This document shows positions 1 through 7,756 of a stretch of 17,228 nt of DNA, piece by piece. This DNA is from Chloroflexota bacterium. GTDB lineage: Bacteria; Chloroflexota; Anaerolineae; Aggregatilineales; UBA2796. The notes below the pieces were generated by a model. That model saw only the letters and a program-made list of their open reading frames with translations, ran no database searches and was not told where the DNA came from. Every line of letters starts with the position of its first letter. Position 1 is the stretch's first letter. A program made the translations under genes and the position numbers. The stretch covers positions 1 through 17,228 of the forward strand of contig RFIM01000271.1 of assembly GCA_003695215.1 (NCBI GenBank), written 5' to 3'.

Positions 1-197
1 CGCGCCCTGCAGCGCAGCCCGCGCCCGATTTCGACCCCAAGCTGTTGGACGCGCTGGATAGCATCGATCTCGCTCAAGCCGAGGCGCTTTTCGATCCTGA
101 CAAGCTAGCTGAAAGCGCCATCTCGCTGACCTCCGAGAGCCGCATCACCTTTGACGATGCCCTGATGCAGGGTATCATTGGTGATATAGATGAATAG
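1..197 (+). CDS. C-terminal end of an unknown acidic protein (5' truncated)
   Basis: An open frame enters from the left edge, first full codon at position 3, and ends at TAG 195-197, giving about 64 residues. The visible part starts with a Pro/Ala-rich stretch and continues with an acidic, Leu/Asp-rich tail ending GDIDE. No domain, membrane segment or catalytic motif can be seen, and I do not recognise a family. The stop lies 22 bp before the kinase start on the same strand, so the two genes are probably co-transcribed. Codon composition matches the genes that follow. The low-complexity linker resembles that of the TPR protein two genes downstream, but this is too little to claim homology. 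Confidence 0.6.
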   Translation, partial: RPAAQPAPDFDPKLLDALDSIDLAQAEALFDPDKLAESAISLTSESRITFDDALMQGIIGDIDE

Positions 198-219
198 GCA
201 GGAAGTCTGAGCAGAGGCT

Positions 220-1767
220 GTGGCAACCAAAAACGCGGAATCGACCACTGATCCACTGATCGGCACGCGCTTAGGCGACTATGAGATCAAGCGCTTGATC
301 GGGCGTGGCGGCATGGCGCGCGTCTACGAAGGCTTCGATCCAAACCTAGAGCGCAAGGCGGCCATCAAGGTCATCACGCCGCAAGCTGAAGATAGCGATG
401 AGATGAAGCAGCGCTTCTTCCGCGAAGCGCGCGCTGTGGCCAACCTGCATCATCCGAACATCGTCACAGTCTATCAGTTCGGCCAGGGCGAGAACTTGTA
501 CTACCTTGCCATGCGCCTGTTGGAAGGCCAGACCCTGCTGCAGAAGCTCAAGCGTTTGCGCGCTCAGAAAAAGTTCATCGAGACTGAGCTGATGTTGAGC
601 GTGGTTGACGATGTGAGCGCCGCGCTCGATTATGCGCATTCTAAGGGCGTCATTCACCGCGATGTGAAGCCTTCCAACATCATGATCGGCAGCGACAGGC
701 GCGCCATCTTGATGGATTTCGGCCTATTGATGCAAGCAGGCGGCGATCAGACGCTTGGCACAGCCTTTGGCACGCCGCGCTACATTGCGCCCGAGCAAGC
801 CGTCGCCTCAGATCGGGCAGTGCCACAGAGCGATATCTACTCGCTCGGCGTGATCGTCTACGAGATGGTGACGGGCCAGACGCCCTTTGACGCCGATTCG
901 GCCATGAGCCTTGCCTTGCTGCATATCTCGACGCCGCCGCCACCGCCGCGCAGCGTGCGCCCTGAGCTTTCTGAGGCTGCTGAGCAAGTCATCCTCAAAG
1001 CGCTTGAGAAGCGCCCTGAGGATCGCTGGCAGACCGCCACGCAGTTCGCCAAGGCGCTGCGCGAAGCCTTCAGCAACAAACCCGTGCCCGTCAAGTTGAG
1101 CAGCGAGGCGCTCAGCGTCACAGTGCCCTTCTCCGATCCCGTGCCGACGCTGCTCTTGTCCTCAACCAATCAGTCGTCCATATCGCGCTCCAAGCCTGCG
1201 CCTGTGCCTGCTGCGGCTGTGGATGAATCGACGCTGCGCGAGACCAATCCTTCTCGGGCGACCTCGCTGAAGCGCGCTCAAGAGCGCGCCGCGCGCACTT
1301 CGTTATGGGCACTCATGCTTCTCGCCATTTTGACCATGGGCATCGCCGCCGCGCTCACTTACTTGCTCACACCACAGGCAAACGTGCCCTTCTTGCAAGC
1401 CAAGAGCGCGCCTTTCGCCTTGCCTGCCGTTCGCTTCATTTATACCAGTAACCTATTCGTGGTTTACAACACAGGCGACCAGGCCTTGCCGCTAGGCGAG
1501 CTGCGCTTTGAGCAAGGCAACCGCACTGCTGTTTTCCCGCGCAACATGCTCTTGCAGCCTGCACAGTGCACAGTCATACGCACCAGCGCGAACGTGGCAC
1601 TGCCTGAGAACTGCCCTAACCCTGAGCGCCCGCTGACTCTGCGCAATGAGCCGCCTTTCTGGGAAACTAGCGCAGCTATGGATACCTTCCGCGTGCTGCG
1701 CGCCGATCAAACGCTCGCTTTCTGCTCCACACGCCTGAATGCGTGCGAAATCTTGAGCGCACCTTAG
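220..1767 (+). CDS. Transmembrane Ser/Thr protein kinase (PknB/Hanks type) with a Cys-containing extracellular domain
   Basis: This 515-residue receptor-like kinase starts at GTG 220; no upstream in-frame start is convincing, and SD-like AGAGG lies unusually close. The kinase domain spans about residues 20-285. All catalytic features are visible: glycine loop GRGGMA (28-33), ATP-binding Lys50, helix-C Glu69, catalytic loop HRDVKPSN (146-153), DFG (166-168), APE (190-192) and the DIYSLG helix-F Asp205. It should therefore be active and autophosphorylate Ser/Thr in the activation segment. A Pro/Ser-rich juxtamembrane linker (285-360) leads to one membrane helix (about 363-383). Some 130 residues then lie outside, with four cysteines (450, 465, 502, 509). 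The outer domain has a beta-rich look similar to lamin-tail-like domains, which is only an inference. PASTA repeats, common in PknB, are absent. The TPR membrane protein follows 22 bp downstream. Confidence 0.93.
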   Translation: MATKNAESTTDPLIGTRLGDYEIKRLIGRGGMARVYEGFDPNLERKAAIKVITPQAEDSDEMKQRFFREARAVANLHHPNIVTVYQFGQGENLYYLAMRLLEGQTLLQKLKRLRAQKKFIETELMLSVVDDVSAALDYAHSKGVIHRDVKPSNIMIGSDRRAILMDFGLLMQAGGDQTLGTAFGTPRYIAPEQAVASDRAVPQSDIYSLGVIVYEMVTGQTPFDADSAMSLALLHISTPPPPPRSVRPELSEAAEQVILKALEKRPEDRWQTATQFAKALREAFSNKPVPVKLSSEALSVTVPFSDPVPTLLLSSTNQSSISRSKPAPVPAAAVDESTLRETNPSRATSLKRAQERAARTSLWALMLLAILTMGIAAALTYLLTPQANVPFLQAKSAPFALPAVRFIYTSNLFVVYNTGDQALPLGELRFEQGNRTAVFPRNMLLQPAQCTVIRTSANVALPENCPNPERPLTLRNEPPFWETSAAMDTFRVLRADQTLAFCSTRLNACEILSAP

Positions 1768-1789
1768 TTGATTTTTGAGAGAGTATGCC

Positions 1790-2914
1790 ATGCCGCCCGA
1801 TCTGAATGCCATGCTGCAGCGCGCTATCGCCTATGCCAAAGCGAACCGCAAAGCAGAAGCGCGCCAATTGCTTGAGCAAATCGTCAACATCGATCAGATG
1901 AACGAGCAGGCTTGGCTGTGGCTGAGCGCTTGCGTAGATACCGTCGAGGAACAGACGATCTGTCTCGAGAACGTCTTGGACATCAATCCGAACAATCAGA
2001 AGGCCCGCAAAGGTTTGCAAGCCTTGCAAGCGCGTTCAGCGCCGCCTGCTGCTGATCCGTTTGCAAGTTCGCCCTTCAGCGCCGCCTCTGCGCCTGATCC
2101 ATTCGCAGATTCGCCTTTTAGCGTCTCCGAGCCACCTGTTGCTAGCACGCCAACCAGCGTTGAGTGGGGCAAAAGCTCCGGCGCTGAGCCTGCCCGCAGC
2201 AGCGTGCCCGCCTTTTCCGACGAGGATTATGACGCATGGCTGGCAAGCCTGCCGCTCGGCACATCCAACAGCGTTTTCACAAGCGCGCGGCCATCTGAAG
2301 CGCCTTTCAGCGCGCCTGCCGATCAATTCGCCGAGGATTTGGATAATTTCGATTTCGGTAGCGCCTATACGCCCGCGCCGAGCGCGCCCGCCGCATCCGA
2401 CGAGCCATCAGAGCCCTTCAGCTTCTCAACGCCCAGCCCACTCGGCCACACGGATAGCCCGCTCTTCGCTGAAGAGAATGCTGAATCGCCTTTTCTGAAA
2501 ACGCTGGACGATGAGATGCTGCTGGAAGAATTGCAGCCCGATCTATCGCTCTATGAGCCGCCTGAGAGCCTCGATGTGCGCCCATTTGAAGAAGGCGATG
2601 ACGCGCCGCTCTCGCCTGAGGATATCCTCAAGGCAGAGGAACCCGCGCCTATGCCTGCGGCGCCTGTGCCGCCGCGTCCGCGCATTGTGCCGCCCAGCTT
2701 GAGCAGTGGCGCGCTGGGCAAGAAGCGCGGGCAGCTTGGCGTGCGCACCAGCAGCCCTGTGGCTTCCTCCGATCCCTTTGCGCTGATCCCTGAGGAAATT
2801 CAGGCGCCGAAAGGCCTGCCAATTCAGCTTCAGAAATTGCCGCTAGGCCTGGTCGCGCTCGGTGCAGCGAACGCTGTGGCGCTGCTTGTGCTGATCATCA
2901 ATTTATTCGCCTGA
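1790..2914 (+). CDS. Tail-anchored TPR-like protein with a long Pro/Ser/Ala-rich acidic linker
   Basis: A 374-residue protein starting at ATG 1790. I prefer this over TTG 1775 because GAGAGAG lies about 6 bases ahead of the ATG. Residues 1-80 form TPR-like helices (the LNAMLQRAIAYAKANRKAEA and AWLWLSACVD segments, ending with the helix after DINPNNQ), a repeat style frequent in Chloroflexota. Residues 85-345 are low-complexity, acidic and rich in Pro, Ser and Ala, with recurrent PF dipeptides. A hydrophobic segment ends the protein (about 350-374), so it is probably anchored by its C-terminus with the TPR part in the cytoplasm. It sits 22 bp behind the kinase gene on the same strand. A scaffold or substrate role for that kinase is an inference; no enzymatic motif is present. 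Confidence 0.8.
   Translation: MPPDLNAMLQRAIAYAKANRKAEARQLLEQIVNIDQMNEQAWLWLSACVDTVEEQTICLENVLDINPNNQKARKGLQALQARSAPPAADPFASSPFSAASAPDPFADSPFSVSEPPVASTPTSVEWGKSSGAEPARSSVPAFSDEDYDAWLASLPLGTSNSVFTSARPSEAPFSAPADQFAEDLDNFDFGSAYTPAPSAPAASDEPSEPFSFSTPSPLGHTDSPLFAEENAESPFLKTLDDEMLLEELQPDLSLYEPPESLDVRPFEEGDDAPLSPEDILKAEEPAPMPAAPVPPRPRIVPPSLSSGALGKKRGQLGVRTSSPVASSDPFALIPEEIQAPKGLPIQLQKLPLGLVALGAANAVALLVLIINLFA
2054..2137 (+). repeat. Degenerate 42-bp tandem repeat inside the TPR-protein linker
   Basis: Two adjacent 14-residue units, DPFASSPFSAASAP (residues 89-102) and DPFADSPFSVSEPP (103-116), are encoded at 2054-2095 and 2096-2137. They diverge at the DNA level, so the duplication is not very recent. 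Further PF motifs recur down the linker without regular spacing. Confidence 0.6.
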
Positions 2915-2916
2915 AG

Positions 2917-2952
2917 CCTGTGAGGCTGCCCTGGGCTAGGCAGCTTCACAGG
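2917..2952. terminator. Bidirectional hairpin between convergent genes
   Basis: CCTGTGAGGCTGCC (2917-2930) pairs with GGCAGCTTCACAGG (2939-2952) across an 8-base loop: a 14-bp stem with one G-U type mismatch. It starts 3 bases after the TPR-protein stop and ends 7 bases before the end of the convergent secreted-protein gene. Neither side has a proper T tract, so the efficiency of factor-independent termination is uncertain. Confidence 0.65.
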
Positions 2953-2958
2953 GAGCTC

Positions 2959-4008
2959 TCATTCGCTGCGCTGATGGAGCGCCTGGACAACTGAGGCAGG
3001 CAAGGGACAACGCACCAGCTTGGCAAAGCCTTGATCGGGCTGACCTGTGGCGTTGTACTGACCGCCATTCCAAGCGACCCATATGTTCTGTGAGCGGCTC
3101 ATGCTCGCCGAGATCACGCCATCTTGCTGTCTGTTGACGAAAATACCACGTCGGCCTGCTCGCACTAAGTCTTCGAAATCAAAAGTGCTCAGGAAGAAGC
3201 CACGGCTGTTGTTGGCCACACCGTAGACCACGATGCGGCTGGCCTCGCAGCAGATTGCCAAGCGGTCACCTGGTTTTGGATCGACGCGGCAATCGCCGGG
3301 ATTGAAGAAGTCGATCGAGCTGGGCGCTGCAGGCGCTGTGAGTTCGAAATCCCATGTCGTGCCGTTGATGGTGATCGCGTCAATGGCGCCATCGTAGTTA
3401 ACGTAACCGGCAGCTGTATCGCCCATGTTGAAGACGATAGCAGGCGCGCCTGCTGTGAAAGGCGATCTCAAAACAGCACTGGGGAAAGTGCTGAGGACCG
3501 TCGCGAAGGCGACGTTCGTAAGCGTCGTGCCACAGGCAGGAATGCTATACCAGCCATTGGAAGCACTGGTCGCGTTTTGCAATGTCCATGTGTTAAGAGG
3601 GCCTGCATTTGGTGCAAAGTCTAGGCGGCAATTTGCCAGCCCGGGCGCGCCTGTCGTATGGATGTAAACGTTCACGTACCAATCGTTAGTGTTAGTGCCT
3701 GCGCGGTACGTGTAATAGCTGATGTTCAAGCTGCTGAGCGGCGTATTGTTGTAATCTGCGCGAGCTATTTGCCGTTTGGTGTTTGCTGCGCTAATTGTGA
3801 CGCGATAGCTGCCTGTGCCGAGAGGCGGCGTGCCGAGCCCATTGACGAAATCAGCGAAAGCGGGCGTGCCTGTTGGCGCCACTGTGCCGATGAACCAGCC
3901 CTGCAAATTGCCAGGATGCACCACAATAGCCGCGCGCGCTGAAGAAACAGCTGTCAGCGAGCTTAGAAAAAGCAATGCGGCAAGCAAAAAACGGACATGT
4001 TTTAGCAT
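2959..4008 (-). CDS. Secreted protein of unknown function, two-domain, with signal peptide
   Basis: A 349-residue protein. I place the start at the ATG at 4008 because GGAGA lies 9 bases upstream and the protein then begins with a clean signal peptide: MLKHVR, a hydrophobic core, and cleavage after SARA at residue 26. A frame extension to 4149 would precede the predicted promoter. Residues 27-225 look like an extracellular beta-sandwich domain rich in Thr, Asn, Gly and aromatic residues, opening with HPGNLQGW. Similar NLQGW/GTGSYRVT-type sequences occur in secreted proteins of several phyla, but I know no function. Residues 230-349 form a second module opening FNPGDCRVDPKPGDRLAICC, which I associate with exported Chloroflexota proteins. 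No sortase motif, membrane anchor or catalytic signature is visible. The gene is monocistronic, divergent from the radical SAM gene, and somewhat less GC-rich than its neighbours. Confidence 0.75.
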   Translation of the reverse strand: MLKHVRFLLAALLFLSSLTAVSSARAAIVVHPGNLQGWFIGTVAPTGTPAFADFVNGLGTPPLGTGSYRVTISAANTKRQIARADYNNTPLSSLNISYYTYRAGTNTNDWYVNVYIHTTGAPGLANCRLDFAPNAGPLNTWTLQNATSASNGWYSIPACGTTLTNVAFATVLSTFPSAVLRSPFTAGAPAIVFNMGDTAAGYVNYDGAIDAITINGTTWDFELTAPAAPSSIDFFNPGDCRVDPKPGDRLAICCEASRIVVYGVANNSRGFFLSTFDFEDLVRAGRRGIFVNRQQDGVISASMSRSQNIWVAWNGGQYNATGQPDQGFAKLVRCPLPASVVQALHQRSE

Positions 4009-4042
4009 ACGACAATTCTCCACAAAGCGCTGAACTTTGCTC

Positions 4043-4071
4043 AGAGTAACACAAGAAAGTGTTCTAGTCAA
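4043..4071 (-). promoter_or_regulatory. Putative promoter of the secreted-protein gene
   Basis: On the minus strand TTGACT (4071-4066) and TACTCT (4048-4043) are separated by 17 bp. This predicts a start near 4036 and a short leader of about 28 bases. The -35 matches consensus at 5 of 6 positions, the -10 at only 3 of 6. The spacer carries a small dyad, AACAC (4048-4052) and GTGTT (4059-4063), that could be an operator. Confidence 0.45.
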
Positions 4072-4149
4072 TTGAGATGCGCTTTTTGTCGGGCTTAAAT
4101 ATGCTGTGAAATACAGCGCCTTCGGTCTCTTTGAAAAACATGCTGCCAT

Positions 4150-4179
4150 TTGCGAAGCAATAGCCAGGTGCTATATAGT
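4150..4179 (+). promoter_or_regulatory. Putative promoter of the radical SAM gene
   Basis: TTGCGA (4150-4155) and TATAGT (4174-4179) are spaced by 18 bp, about 40 bases before the start codon. A small hairpin, GAGCG (4181-4185) with CGCTC (4191-4195), would lie at the transcript 5' end. The rest of the divergent region (4072-4149) contains a minor GCTGT/ACAGC dyad (4103-4117) and nothing else I can assign. Confidence 0.4.
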
Positions 4180-4220
4180 AGAGCGCTGTACGCTCACTGA
4201 GCCTGAAAGTGTTGAAAGCC

Positions 4221-5717
4221 ATGTGTGTGCGCGCTACTACTGATGGTCAGGTTGACATCCTGCTGGCGAATCCGCTGTTCGTCTGGCTCGATCCTGTCGA
4301 GCGGCAGCTGATGACGCCGTATTTTCCGCTCGGCTTGCTCTACTTAGCGGCTGTTTTGCGCCAGCAGGCTTATCGCGTTGCCATCTATGATGGCGCTTTT
4401 GAGCGCGATTACAGCGGCTTTGAGCGTGCCCTGGCGCGCTATCAGCCGAAAGTCGTCGGCATTACGGCGCTGATCACAGTGCGGCGCAACGCCTTGGCCT
4501 TGGCGGAGATCGCCAAACGGCACGGCGCCACAGTCGTCTTCGGCGGGCCTGATCCAACAGGCAAGCCTGAGGCGTATTTGAAGCACGTCGGCGTGGATGG
4601 TAGGCGCGTCGTGGACTTGATCGTCTGGGATGAAGGCGAGGCGACTATCGTCGAGCTGATGGATCATCTCACAGGTCGGCATGGCGCTGATCAGCTGAAC
4701 TTGCGCGCCATCCGTGGCTTGCGCTTCTTGGATGAGCAGGGCCAGATCGTCTCCACGCCGCCGCGCCCTGCCATCACAAACCTGGACTCAATTCCATTCC
4801 CTGCCCGCGACCTTGTGGATTTCGAGGCCTACAAGAAGCATTGGACGGAGCGGCACGGCTATTGGAGCATGAGCATGATCAACACGCGCGGCTGCCCGTA
4901 TGCTTGCACATGGTGCCAGAAAGGCATTTTTGGGCGTTCTTATCGCTCGCGCTCGGCTGCCAACGCGGCTGAGGAGATGCGCCTGATCAAAGAGCAGTAC
5001 AATCCCGATCAAATTCGCGTGGTAGATGATATCACCGGCGTGGATCGCAAGTGGATCTTCGAATGGCGCGCTGAGGTGCTCAGACGCGATGCCGCCATTC
5101 CTTTCGAATGCCTGAGCCGCGTCAACTTAGTGGACGTGCCGTTGCTGAAAGCGCTGCAGGAGATCGGTTGCCGCAAGATTTATTTCGGGGCAGAGAGCGG
5201 CTCGCAAAAGGTGCTGAACGCCATGAAGAAAGGCACTAAGGTCGAGCAGATTTATCGCGCCGCTGAGGCTTGCCGTCAGGTCGGCATTCACGTCTATTTC
5301 TTCATGATGGTTGGCTATCCAGGCGAAGAGCTAGAGGACTTGCAGGCTTCGGTCAAGTTGCTGAGAGAAGCCTTGCCCGATAGCTTCAGCACGACTATTG
5401 CCTATCCGCTGCCAGGCACGGAATTCTACCAACAAGTGCGCGAGCGCATCCTGCATGATGGCGATGATTGGGCCTTCACAGCGGAGAACAAGCTGCTCTT
5501 CGAACGCGGCAAGCACAACACGCGCTTCTATCGCTGGGTGCAGCGCTGGTTCAACAAAGAGTGGGAGATGGCGCGCCTGCAAGCGGGTAAGCTGCAGGCT
5601 TCGCTGCTGAAGCGCGCGCGCATTGCGTTTGGCTTGCAAGTCTCGCGGCGCGCGGTGCAGCTCTTGGCAAGATTGCCTGGCAGCACTGTGACCTTTCATC
5701 CTGCGCCAGGCCGCTGA
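4221..5717 (+). CDS. B12-binding-domain radical SAM protein
   Basis: About 498 residues from ATG 4221; GTG 4209 and TTG 4212 are alternative in-frame starts and no strong ribosome binding site decides. The N-terminal part (to about residue 165) has the Rossmann-like cobalamin-binding fold typical of the BchE/class B methylase superfamily, seen in VDILLANP, YFPLGLLYLAAVL and the VVFGGPDPT segment. The classical DxHxxG cobalamin motif is not visible, which is common in this superfamily. The radical SAM domain follows with CPYACTWC (cysteines at 225, 229 and 232 from the ATG), then the FGAESGS and MMVGYPGE elements of the SAM-binding barrel. It should cleave S-adenosylmethionine reductively and act on an unknown substrate by methylation or rearrangement. 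The roughly 100-residue C-terminal tail is basic. No biosynthetic partners flank it, so the substrate cannot be inferred. Confidence 0.88.
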   Translation: MCVRATTDGQVDILLANPLFVWLDPVERQLMTPYFPLGLLYLAAVLRQQAYRVAIYDGAFERDYSGFERALARYQPKVVGITALITVRRNALALAEIAKRHGATVVFGGPDPTGKPEAYLKHVGVDGRRVVDLIVWDEGEATIVELMDHLTGRHGADQLNLRAIRGLRFLDEQGQIVSTPPRPAITNLDSIPFPARDLVDFEAYKKHWTERHGYWSMSMINTRGCPYACTWCQKGIFGRSYRSRSAANAAEEMRLIKEQYNPDQIRVVDDITGVDRKWIFEWRAEVLRRDAAIPFECLSRVNLVDVPLLKALQEIGCRKIYFGAESGSQKVLNAMKKGTKVEQIYRAAEACRQVGIHVYFFMMVGYPGEELEDLQASVKLLREALPDSFSTTIAYPLPGTEFYQQVRERILHDGDDWAFTAENKLLFERGKHNTRFYRWVQRWFNKEWEMARLQAGKLQASLLKRARIAFGLQVSRRAVQLLARLPGSTVTFHPAPGR

Positions 5718-5726
5718 AAGAAAACA

Positions 5727-5761
5727 ATGGCGCCACAGCTTGCCCGATGCTGTGGCGCCAT
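5727..5761. terminator. Bidirectional intrinsic terminator
   Basis: ATGGCGCCACAGC (5727-5739) and GCTGTGGCGCCAT (5749-5761) form a perfect 13-bp stem with a 9-base loop. On the minus strand it is followed by TGTTTTCTTT, a good T-rich tail for ending the potABCD transcript. On the plus strand the tail GCTTTT is weaker but usable for the radical SAM gene. It lies between the two convergent stops. Confidence 0.85.
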
Positions 5762-5779
5762 GCTTTTGGCCATCAGGCC

Positions 5780-6862
5780 TCAGCCGCCGATGCGAATTTC
5801 TGTCCAAATCTCGTCCCACAGGCGGCGTGCGTCGCTCTCCAGCGGCCGAATCCATTCCAGGCGCGCCAATTCTTCCTTGCTGGGCAAGAATTTCTTGAGC
5901 AGCGGATCGACCAGATCGCGCGCGCCGACGTTCGGATTCAAATAGCCTATGGCGTTGCTGATGCGCGCTGCGTTCTCAGGCTCTAGTAGAAAGTTGATGA
6001 AATGCTCAGCAGTCGCCTTGCGCGGGCTGCTTGCTGTCACACAGACGCTTTCTTGGAAGCGCAAGCCGCCTTCTTTGGGAATGACGAAGCGCCACTCGCC
6101 ATCAGGATAGGCTTCGCTGCGCGTCAGCAAGGCAGCTTTGGCTGCGTTGCCATTCCAAGCGTGCGAGAGGATCACCTCGCGCGCGGGCAGGAGCGTCTCT
6201 TGATAGTCAGCCGAGTTGAAGTAGCGGTACTCTGAGGCCACGCGCAAGATCGTATTGCGTGCTTGCTCTAGCTCAGCACGCTCTGTGCTGTTGACTGAAT
6301 AGCCCAGATACTGCAGTGCCGCACCAAGCAGCTCACGCTGATCGTCCATCACGTTGATGCCGCCAAGCGCTGTGTACTTTGCCACTTGCTCAGGATCGAA
6401 CAGCGCAGCCCACGAGTTCGGCGGCTCCTCAAGCGAGACGTGGTAGGCAATGCCACTGGCGCCCCAGGTGTAGGGTACGCAATAGTTCTCAGGATCGTAC
6501 CAGCTATCTACAGACTGTTCATCGAGAAACTTGCGGTTAGGCACGTTCTCAGGCGTGATCTTGGCGATCAAGCCGAGCGCGAGCATGCGTGCCACCATGT
6601 AATCCGAGGGGAAGATCACATCGTACTGCGCGCCGGCCTGCAGCTTGGCGAACATCTCTTCATTGGTGGCGTAGTTATCGTAGACGATGCGCACGCCATA
6701 CTGCTGCTCATAGGCGACCAGCAGCTCCTCGTCGATATAATCGCCCCAGTTATAAACGTACAGGACGTTATCCAGCTGCTGCGCCTGCGAAGGCGCGCCC
6801 AGCGGCGCAAAGGTGCTCGACAAAGCGGCGATCAACGCCAGCAGCACAAGACGTTTTGCCAT
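5780..6862 (-). CDS. potD: Polyamine-type ABC transporter substrate-binding protein
   Basis: A 360-residue extracytoplasmic solute-binding protein of the spermidine/putrescine family. The start ATG at 6862 is preceded by GAGGAG. A signal peptide covers about residues 1-27, with likely cleavage after SQA. No lipobox cysteine is present, so it is not an obvious lipoprotein. Against the E. coli PotD ligand residues as I remember them, most have counterparts: Trp39 and Tyr42 in NWGDY, Ser86 and Tyr88 in PSDY, Asp174 and Glu177 in MDDQRE, Trp236 in AWNGNA, and Tyr307 in IGYLNP. The pair corresponding to E. coli Trp255/Asp257 appears as Phe269/Glu271 (RFQES), and an Arg (339) may replace the C-terminal Gln. 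It is the last gene of the operon, 18 bp after potC. It captures a polyamine or similar cation; the exact ligand is uncertain. Confidence 0.93.
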   Translation of the reverse strand: MAKRLVLLALIAALSSTFAPLGAPSQAQQLDNVLYVYNWGDYIDEELLVAYEQQYGVRIVYDNYATNEEMFAKLQAGAQYDVIFPSDYMVARMLALGLIAKITPENVPNRKFLDEQSVDSWYDPENYCVPYTWGASGIAYHVSLEEPPNSWAALFDPEQVAKYTALGGINVMDDQRELLGAALQYLGYSVNSTERAELEQARNTILRVASEYRYFNSADYQETLLPAREVILSHAWNGNAAKAALLTRSEAYPDGEWRFVIPKEGGLRFQESVCVTASSPRKATAEHFINFLLEPENAARISNAIGYLNPNVGARDLVDPLLKKFLPSKEELARLEWIRPLESDARRLWDEIWTEIRIGG

Positions 6863-6880
6863 CAGCTTTAGCTCCTCACT

Positions 6881-7756
6881 TCAGTTGAACATCTGAACCG
6901 ACTTGCGCGTGCCACGCTGCATCAGCAGCGAGGCGATCACTAGCAGGACTGAGATCAGCAGCACCAGCGAGGCCACAGCCGTGATCTCAGGCTTCAAACC
7001 AAAGCGAATCGACGCGTAAATTTTGACGGGCAAGGTGGTATCGCCCTGCCCGCTGACGAAGGACGTGATCACGAATTCATCGAAGGACATGGTGAAGGCC
7101 ATCAGCGCGCCCGCCAAAATGGCAGGGCGCAGCAGCGGCAAGGTCACGCGGCGAAAGGCCTGCCAAGGGCTGGCATAGAGATCGGCAGCGGCTTCCTCAA
7201 GGCGCGAATCTAGGCTTGCCAAACGCGCCCTGATGATGACCGCCACAAAGGCCGTGTTGAAGGCCACATGGCCGATCAGCACCGTCCAGCGGCTGAGCGA
7301 GACGTTCACGGCTGAGAAGAATAGCAACAGCGAGAGCGCCATCACGATATCTGGGATGATCACGGGCAGGTAGAGCATGCTGTCGTAGGCGCGCTTGCCG
7401 CGAAAGCGAAAGCGCTCCAAAGCCAAGCCTGCTAGCGTGCCAAGCACAGTGGCGATCAGCGTCGAGCCGATTGCGATCCACAGCGTCACCTGCAATGCGC
7501 CAAGCCACTCGCGGCTGCTGAAGACGCGCTCGTACCAGCGCAGGCTGAAGCCTTCCCAAACGCCAAGCCGCGTGCCGCTGTTGAACGAGAAGATCACCAG
7601 CACTAGGATCGGCGCGTACAGAAAGATGAAGACTGACAGGCTGATCACGGGCAAGCCTAAGCGCGTCACAGCGCGCACCTGGCCGCGCAAGGCGTCGGCG
7701 AGGCGCGGCGCCATCAACGGCGAAGCGACGCTAATGCGCGTTGTTTCAGTGGTCAT
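6881..7756 (-). CDS. potC: Polyamine ABC transporter permease PotC
   Basis: A 291-residue inner-membrane permease of the spermidine/putrescine importer. It has the usual six membrane segments, beginning with the hydrophobic run after residue 34 (LGLPVISLSVFIFLYAPILV). The cytoplasmic EAA loop that docks on the ATPase is clear: EEAAADLYASPWQAFRRVTL followed by PLLRPAIL. The FDEFVITSF segment typical of PotC is also present. The start ATG at 7756 overlaps the potB stop as ATGA, giving translational coupling, and AGGTGA lies 9 bases ahead. An internal ATG at codon 15 is a less likely alternative. It pairs with PotB to form the translocation channel. Confidence 0.93.
   Translation of the reverse strand: MTTETTRISVASPLMAPRLADALRGQVRAVTRLGLPVISLSVFIFLYAPILVLVIFSFNSGTRLGVWEGFSLRWYERVFSSREWLGALQVTLWIAIGSTLIATVLGTLAGLALERFRFRGKRAYDSMLYLPVIIPDIVMALSLLLFFSAVNVSLSRWTVLIGHVAFNTAFVAVIIRARLASLDSRLEEAAADLYASPWQAFRRVTLPLLRPAILAGALMAFTMSFDEFVITSFVSGQGDTTLPVKIYASIRFGLKPEITAVASLVLLISVLLVIASLLMQRGTRKSVQMFN

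Noticed and set aside
4009..4149. 47-residue N-terminal extension of the secreted protein
   Set aside because: It would place residues before an otherwise perfect signal peptide and run through the predicted promoter at 4043-4071.
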